A DNA stretch of 9,219 nucleotides from Nostoc sp. CHAB 5715 (GTDB lineage: Bacteria > Cyanobacteriota > Cyanobacteriia > Cyanobacteriales > Nostocaceae), in contig NZ_JAIVFR010000196.1 of the NCBI RefSeq assembly GCF_020829685.1, positions 1 through 9,219 on the forward strand. Reading direction: 5' to 3'. The notes beneath the pieces were generated by a model, which searched no databases, had not been told where the DNA came from, and saw only the letters and a program-made list of their open reading frames with translations. The translations under genes were made by a program, and so were the position numbers. Shown in pieces: positions 7,108 through 9,219 of this stretch (positions within the stretch are counted from its first letter, which is position 1; each line of letters starts with the position of its first letter).

Positions 7108-8145
7108 TTATGGTGCTGGGTTTGGAGACTGAGCATGAACTATATCTAACTCTTCCAAAATGTCTTTGTCGAGAACTACATTTACACTTTCTAAATTCTC
7201 TTTGAGTTGTTCGAGTGTCGTAGCACCAATAATTGTGCTAGGCACAAACCAACGACTCCGCACAAATGCCAAAGCTAGATGCACTGGACTAAGTTGATGG
7301 CGTTTGGCAATTTCCACATAAGCTGCTACTGCTTGACTTACTTTTGGTTTTAAGTAGCGTTGACCAAAATTTTCAAACAAAGTGACTCTTGTTTTCTCTG
7401 GTTTGCCATTTAGGTATTTACCAGTCAAGAAGCCAAAAGCTAAAGGACTATAAGCTAGCAACCCAATTTCTTCGTGATAAACTGCTTCTGCTAAGGCTCC
7501 GTCAAATACTCGATTCAGCAAGTTGTAAGCATTTTGAATCGAAACAACTTTGGGCAATCCTAATTGTTTAGCAGCGTTACTAAACTGGGCAACTCCCCAA
7601 GGTGTTTCGTTACTCAAACCGATATAGCGAATTTTCCCTGCCTTAATTACATCGGCAAAAACTGCTAGCTGTTCAGGGATGGGAACCGTTTCTTTCACCT
7701 GAGTCGGATCGAATACCGTTTGCCCAAATCGTGGCACGTAGCGATCGGGCCAGTGGATTTGGTACAGATCAATATAGTCTGTCTGTAATCTTTTCAGACT
7801 ATCATCTACAGCTTGTTTGATATTATCACGGTCAATTGCTTTGGCTCCACCACGTACCCATTTAAAGCCTCGACCAGGGCCAGCAATTTTAGTAGCTATA
7901 ATAAGTTGATCTCTTTGTTGACGCTTTAACCATTCCCCAATGTAAGTTTCAGTTAATCCATAAGTTTCGCCACTTGGTGGGACAGGGTACATCTCAGCCG
8001 CATCAATAAAGTTGACTCCTTGGGCAATAGAATAATCTAGCTGCTCGTGGGCTTCTTCAATGGTATTTTGCTGTCCATAGGTCATGGTGCCCAGACAAAT
8101 TTCGGAAACTTTTAAGTCACTCTTGCCAAGTTGGTTATACTTCAT
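7108..8145 (-). CDS. Aldo/keto reductase, Tas-like
   Basis: The 345-residue protein should be a cytoplasmic NADP(H)-dependent oxidoreductase with a TIM-barrel fold reducing aldehydes or ketones. The usual tetrad is complete: D48 and Y53 in FIDAAEMYP, K86 in IIATKI and H131 in LYQIHWP. Other family marks are LGTMTYGQQN (18-27), GLTETYIGEWL (63-73), SLKRLQTDYIDLY (116-128), GKIRYIGLSNETPWGV, LLAYSPLAFGFLTGKYLNG, STIIGATTLEQLKENL and a C-terminal NPAP. Length and the VPP-GET-GLTETY insertion match E. coli Tas (about 346 residues), and identity over the whole length looks high by eye. The physiological substrate is unknown. Start: the ATG at 8145 fits the conserved MKYxxLGKSDLKVS beginning, although the preceding CGCAGAAAT is a poor ribosome binding site. 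It is read as its own unit, with 294 bp before the debranching enzyme gene. Confidence 0.95.
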   Translation of the reverse strand: MKYNQLGKSDLKVSEICLGTMTYGQQNTIEEAHEQLDYSIAQGVNFIDAAEMYPVPPSGETYGLTETYIGEWLKRQQRDQLIIATKIAGPGRGFKWVRGGAKAIDRDNIKQAVDDSLKRLQTDYIDLYQIHWPDRYVPRFGQTVFDPTQVKETVPIPEQLAVFADVIKAGKIRYIGLSNETPWGVAQFSNAAKQLGLPKVVSIQNAYNLLNRVFDGALAEAVYHEEIGLLAYSPLAFGFLTGKYLNGKPEKTRVTLFENFGQRYLKPKVSQAVAAYVEIAKRHQLSPVHLALAFVRSRWFVPSTIIGATTLEQLKENLESVNVVLDKDILEELDIVHAQSPNPAP

Positions 8146-8182
8146 ATTTCTGCGTTGTTATTCACTCGATTGAACAGTGATA

Positions 8183-8211
8183 TTTTTGTTGGAGATTTTG
8201 CATTTTGTCAA
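8183..8211 (-). promoter_or_regulatory. Weak candidate promoter for the reductase gene
   Basis: A perfect TTGACA (8211-8206 on the minus strand) lies 61 bp upstream of the ATG. At 17-nt spacing the -10 position reads CAAAAA, which is poor. It is listed because the -35 match is exact and correctly oriented. Confidence 0.22.
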
Positions 8212-8478
8212 GGGCGCTATTATTTTTAAGTAAATTACCTTCAAACAACACTGGATTCGGCACTTAGCCAATATAAATTTTTCAGCAAATACAAATATTG
8301 ATTGGTAAATACTACTAAAAATCGATAGACAAACCGTATCTAATGGGTACAGTTGTTTATTATTGCATAGATGAACCAGATAAGTAAGCTAGTTTGGAGT
8401 AAGAAAAATTATAAAATTGTAGTAGAAAATACTTGCTTTTATTGAGTATTTGTGAAATAGACTGTTTTAGCCTGAGTT

Positions 8479-8514
8479 TATACTACAGTAAGTTATTAGA
8501 CTGACCGTAGTATA
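8479..8514. promoter_or_regulatory. Inverted repeat TATACTAC/GTAGTATA
   Basis: Arms TATACTAC (8479-8486) and GTAGTATA (8507-8514) are perfect. Inside, AGT (8487-8489) can pair with ACT (8500-8502), giving an 11-bp stem with a small bulge. It stands alone in an AT-rich spacer, about 330 bp upstream of the reductase start on that gene's side. It could be an operator or a relic hairpin. Confidence 0.3.
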
Positions 8515-8755
8515 TCAAAAAATTTTAAGATTCTTCTACAACTAAGCCTTAATAAATGTTCATATTAATATACATAGCTCTAAGTAGCTTGTATTCACGG
8601 AAATCAAAATATACCAAATCTACCTGGGAGAGTTTACAACAGCTGATAGCAATGACAAAGTTTTAGGGTTGTAAGGACTTGCATAACCAGGAATTTCTTG
8701 CTGCGATCGCTTCCAAGGATACTCATGTCTATAGCAATGTGATTGAAGGCGTAGG

Positions 8756-9004
8756 ATGTGTCTGGAATCAAAGGAATTTCCGCTCACCCAAGAATTTATC
8801 TCACAGATGCTGGGTGTAAATAGCGCTGGTGTCACCGAAGCAGCTAGCACCCTGAGCCAAGCTGGAATAATCGCCTACCACCGTGGTCAGATTAAGATCC
8901 TGAATCGAGAGGCTTTAAAAAAAATCTCTTGCGAATGTTATCAGATTATGGAAGACGAATTCGGTTGTTTATTGGACTTATTGCCCAATAAACGACGAAA
9001 ATAA
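8756..9004 (+). pseudogene. C-terminal DNA-binding domain of a Crp/Fnr-family regulator, sensor domain missing
   Basis: The 82-residue reading matches the C-terminal third of cyanobacterial Crp/Fnr-type regulators (normally about 220-240 residues). EFPLTQEFISQMLGVNSAGVTEAASTLSQAGII (8-39) is the helix-turn-helix, YHRGQIKIL (41-49) the wing, and REALKKISCECYQIMEDEFGCLL (51-73) the terminal helix. The initial MCLES corresponds to the position after RWLLM in complete homologues, so the ATG is probably an internal Met codon. In-frame TGA at 8744-8746 blocks extension, and no cyclic-nucleotide-binding-like domain is readable further upstream. An AAGG 6 nt before the ATG could still allow translation of a small stand-alone HTH protein. 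It is the only plus-strand gene here and converges on the EAL gene. Family assignment is confident; whether it is expressed is open. Confidence 0.78.
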
Positions 9005-9021
9005 TTTTTTTTAAGCTTCTG

Positions 9022-9037
9022 TGTACGATACCGTACA
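9022..9037. promoter_or_regulatory. 16-bp palindrome TGTACG-ATAC-CGTACA
   Basis: Two perfect 6-bp arms are separated by ATAC, in the 99-bp gap between the convergent Crp-type fragment and the EAL gene. The length and symmetry resemble an operator for a dimeric regulator. No T run follows on either side (T8 lies before it, at 9005-9012), so it is not a standard terminator. No promoter start is adjacent, which weakens the operator reading. Confidence 0.35.
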
Positions 9038-9070
9038 TACTCAAAGATGTGTGTTAATTTAAGCTTTTTG

Positions 9071-9086
9071 AATGCGTGAATGCGTG
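9071..9086. repeat. Two tandem 8-bp units
   Basis: AATGCGTG occurs twice in direct succession (9071-9078 and 9079-9086), just past the stop codon of the EAL gene. It is a minor repeat of unknown role. Confidence 0.5.
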
Positions 9087-9103
9087 ACTTTTGCCTTGCG
9101 GTA

Positions 9104-9219
9104 CTAGAGCGTTAGTCGTTTACTTTCGAGGATTTCAGTTGCTTTCTGGGCAGAAAGTGGGCGGTAGAATAAATAGCCCTGTACATCTTCACAATTAATA
9201 GATTTCAAGAACTCCAGTT
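9104..9219 (-). CDS. C-terminal end of an EAL-domain (cyclic-di-GMP phosphodiesterase-type) protein, partial
   Basis: The last 37 codons, ending in TAG (9106-9104), read LEFLKSINCEDVQGYLFYRP and then LSAQKATEILESKRLTL. The block FLKSINCEDVQGYLFYRPLSA is the characteristic end of EAL domains, where the GCD.xQGYLFSRPLP pattern forms the last strand and helix. The parent is probably a signalling protein acting on cyclic di-GMP, often with GGDEF, PAS or response-regulator modules. None of these, nor the catalytic EAL motif, lies inside the window, so activity cannot be judged. The start is beyond the right edge. Confidence 0.85.
   Translation of the reverse strand, partial: LEFLKSINCEDVQGYLFYRPLSAQKATEILESKRLTL

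Larger units (their letters stand above)
8146..8755. other. AT-rich spacer of about 610 bp between the reductase and the Crp-type fragment
   Basis: All frames on both strands are broken by frequent stops, and no RNA gene was recognised. A full Crp/Fnr protein would need its sensor domain encoded in about 450 bp upstream of 8756, but nothing resembling it is readable, so that part appears lost and not merely frameshifted. The last 60 bp can be read in another frame as HNQEFLAAIASKDTHV, too short to identify. The spacer holds the inverted repeat at 8479-8514 and a HIP1 site at 8703-8710. Confidence 0.5.

Noticed and set aside
7389..7571. Plus-strand 60-codon reading
   Set aside because: Antisense shadow of the aldo/keto reductase.
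8620..8850. Minus-strand 76-codon reading
   Set aside because: It overlaps the Crp-type fragment on the opposite strand, whose helix-turn-helix is recognisable; the minus reading shows no family.

Overview
The window looks like chromosomal DNA of a filamentous, heterocyst-type cyanobacterium (Nostoc/Calothrix-like). It holds seven copies of the octamer GCGATCGC (HIP1; about 0.14 expected by chance in 9.2 kb), at 105, 1319, 4398, 4598, 5160, 6390 and 8703. It also has a run of the heptamer CCCCACT, which fits the cyanobacterial STRR family, and GC-rich palindromic spacer repeats of the kind scattered through Nostoc genomes. No tRNA, rRNA, CRISPR array or intact transposase gene was seen.

Layout: almost everything is on the minus strand. 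Read in the direction of transcription, from high to low coordinates: the C-terminal end of an EAL-domain protein (9219-9104, cut by the window edge); an aldo/keto reductase of the Tas type (8145-7108); a bacterial-type glycogen debranching enzyme (6813-4822); a GH63/MGH1-like glucosidase locus (4654-1862) interrupted by one in-frame TAA; a repeat-rich spacer of about 890 bp; and a peptidoglycan-binding M15-type peptidase (968-153). The only plus-strand gene is a short remnant of a Crp/Fnr-type regulator (8756-9004), which keeps the DNA-binding domain and lacks the sensor domain.

Function: the debranching enzyme and the GH63 glucosidase lie in tandem 167 bp apart and both act on alpha-glucosidic bonds. 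They probably form one alpha-glucan breakdown module, for glycogen or an oligosaccharide made from it. The glucosidase gene carries a premature stop at codon 78, yet the remaining 852 codons are open and keep the catalytic-domain motifs. The lesion is therefore recent, a sequencing error, or (least likely) read through. The reductase, the peptidase and the EAL protein have no obvious link to this module.

Non-coding DNA: the spacers hold several clean inverted repeats, at 1182-1207, 4700-4723, 6978-7030, 8479-8514 and 9022-9037. Some sit in leader positions and could be operators or RNA hairpins. The 1194-1867 interval is bounded by imperfect direct repeats and is packed with palindromic repeat elements. 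No clearly new multi-gene system is visible. The best candidates for a second look are the interrupted glucosidase, the stand-alone Crp-type DNA-binding domain, and the nested inverted repeats in front of the debranching enzyme gene.
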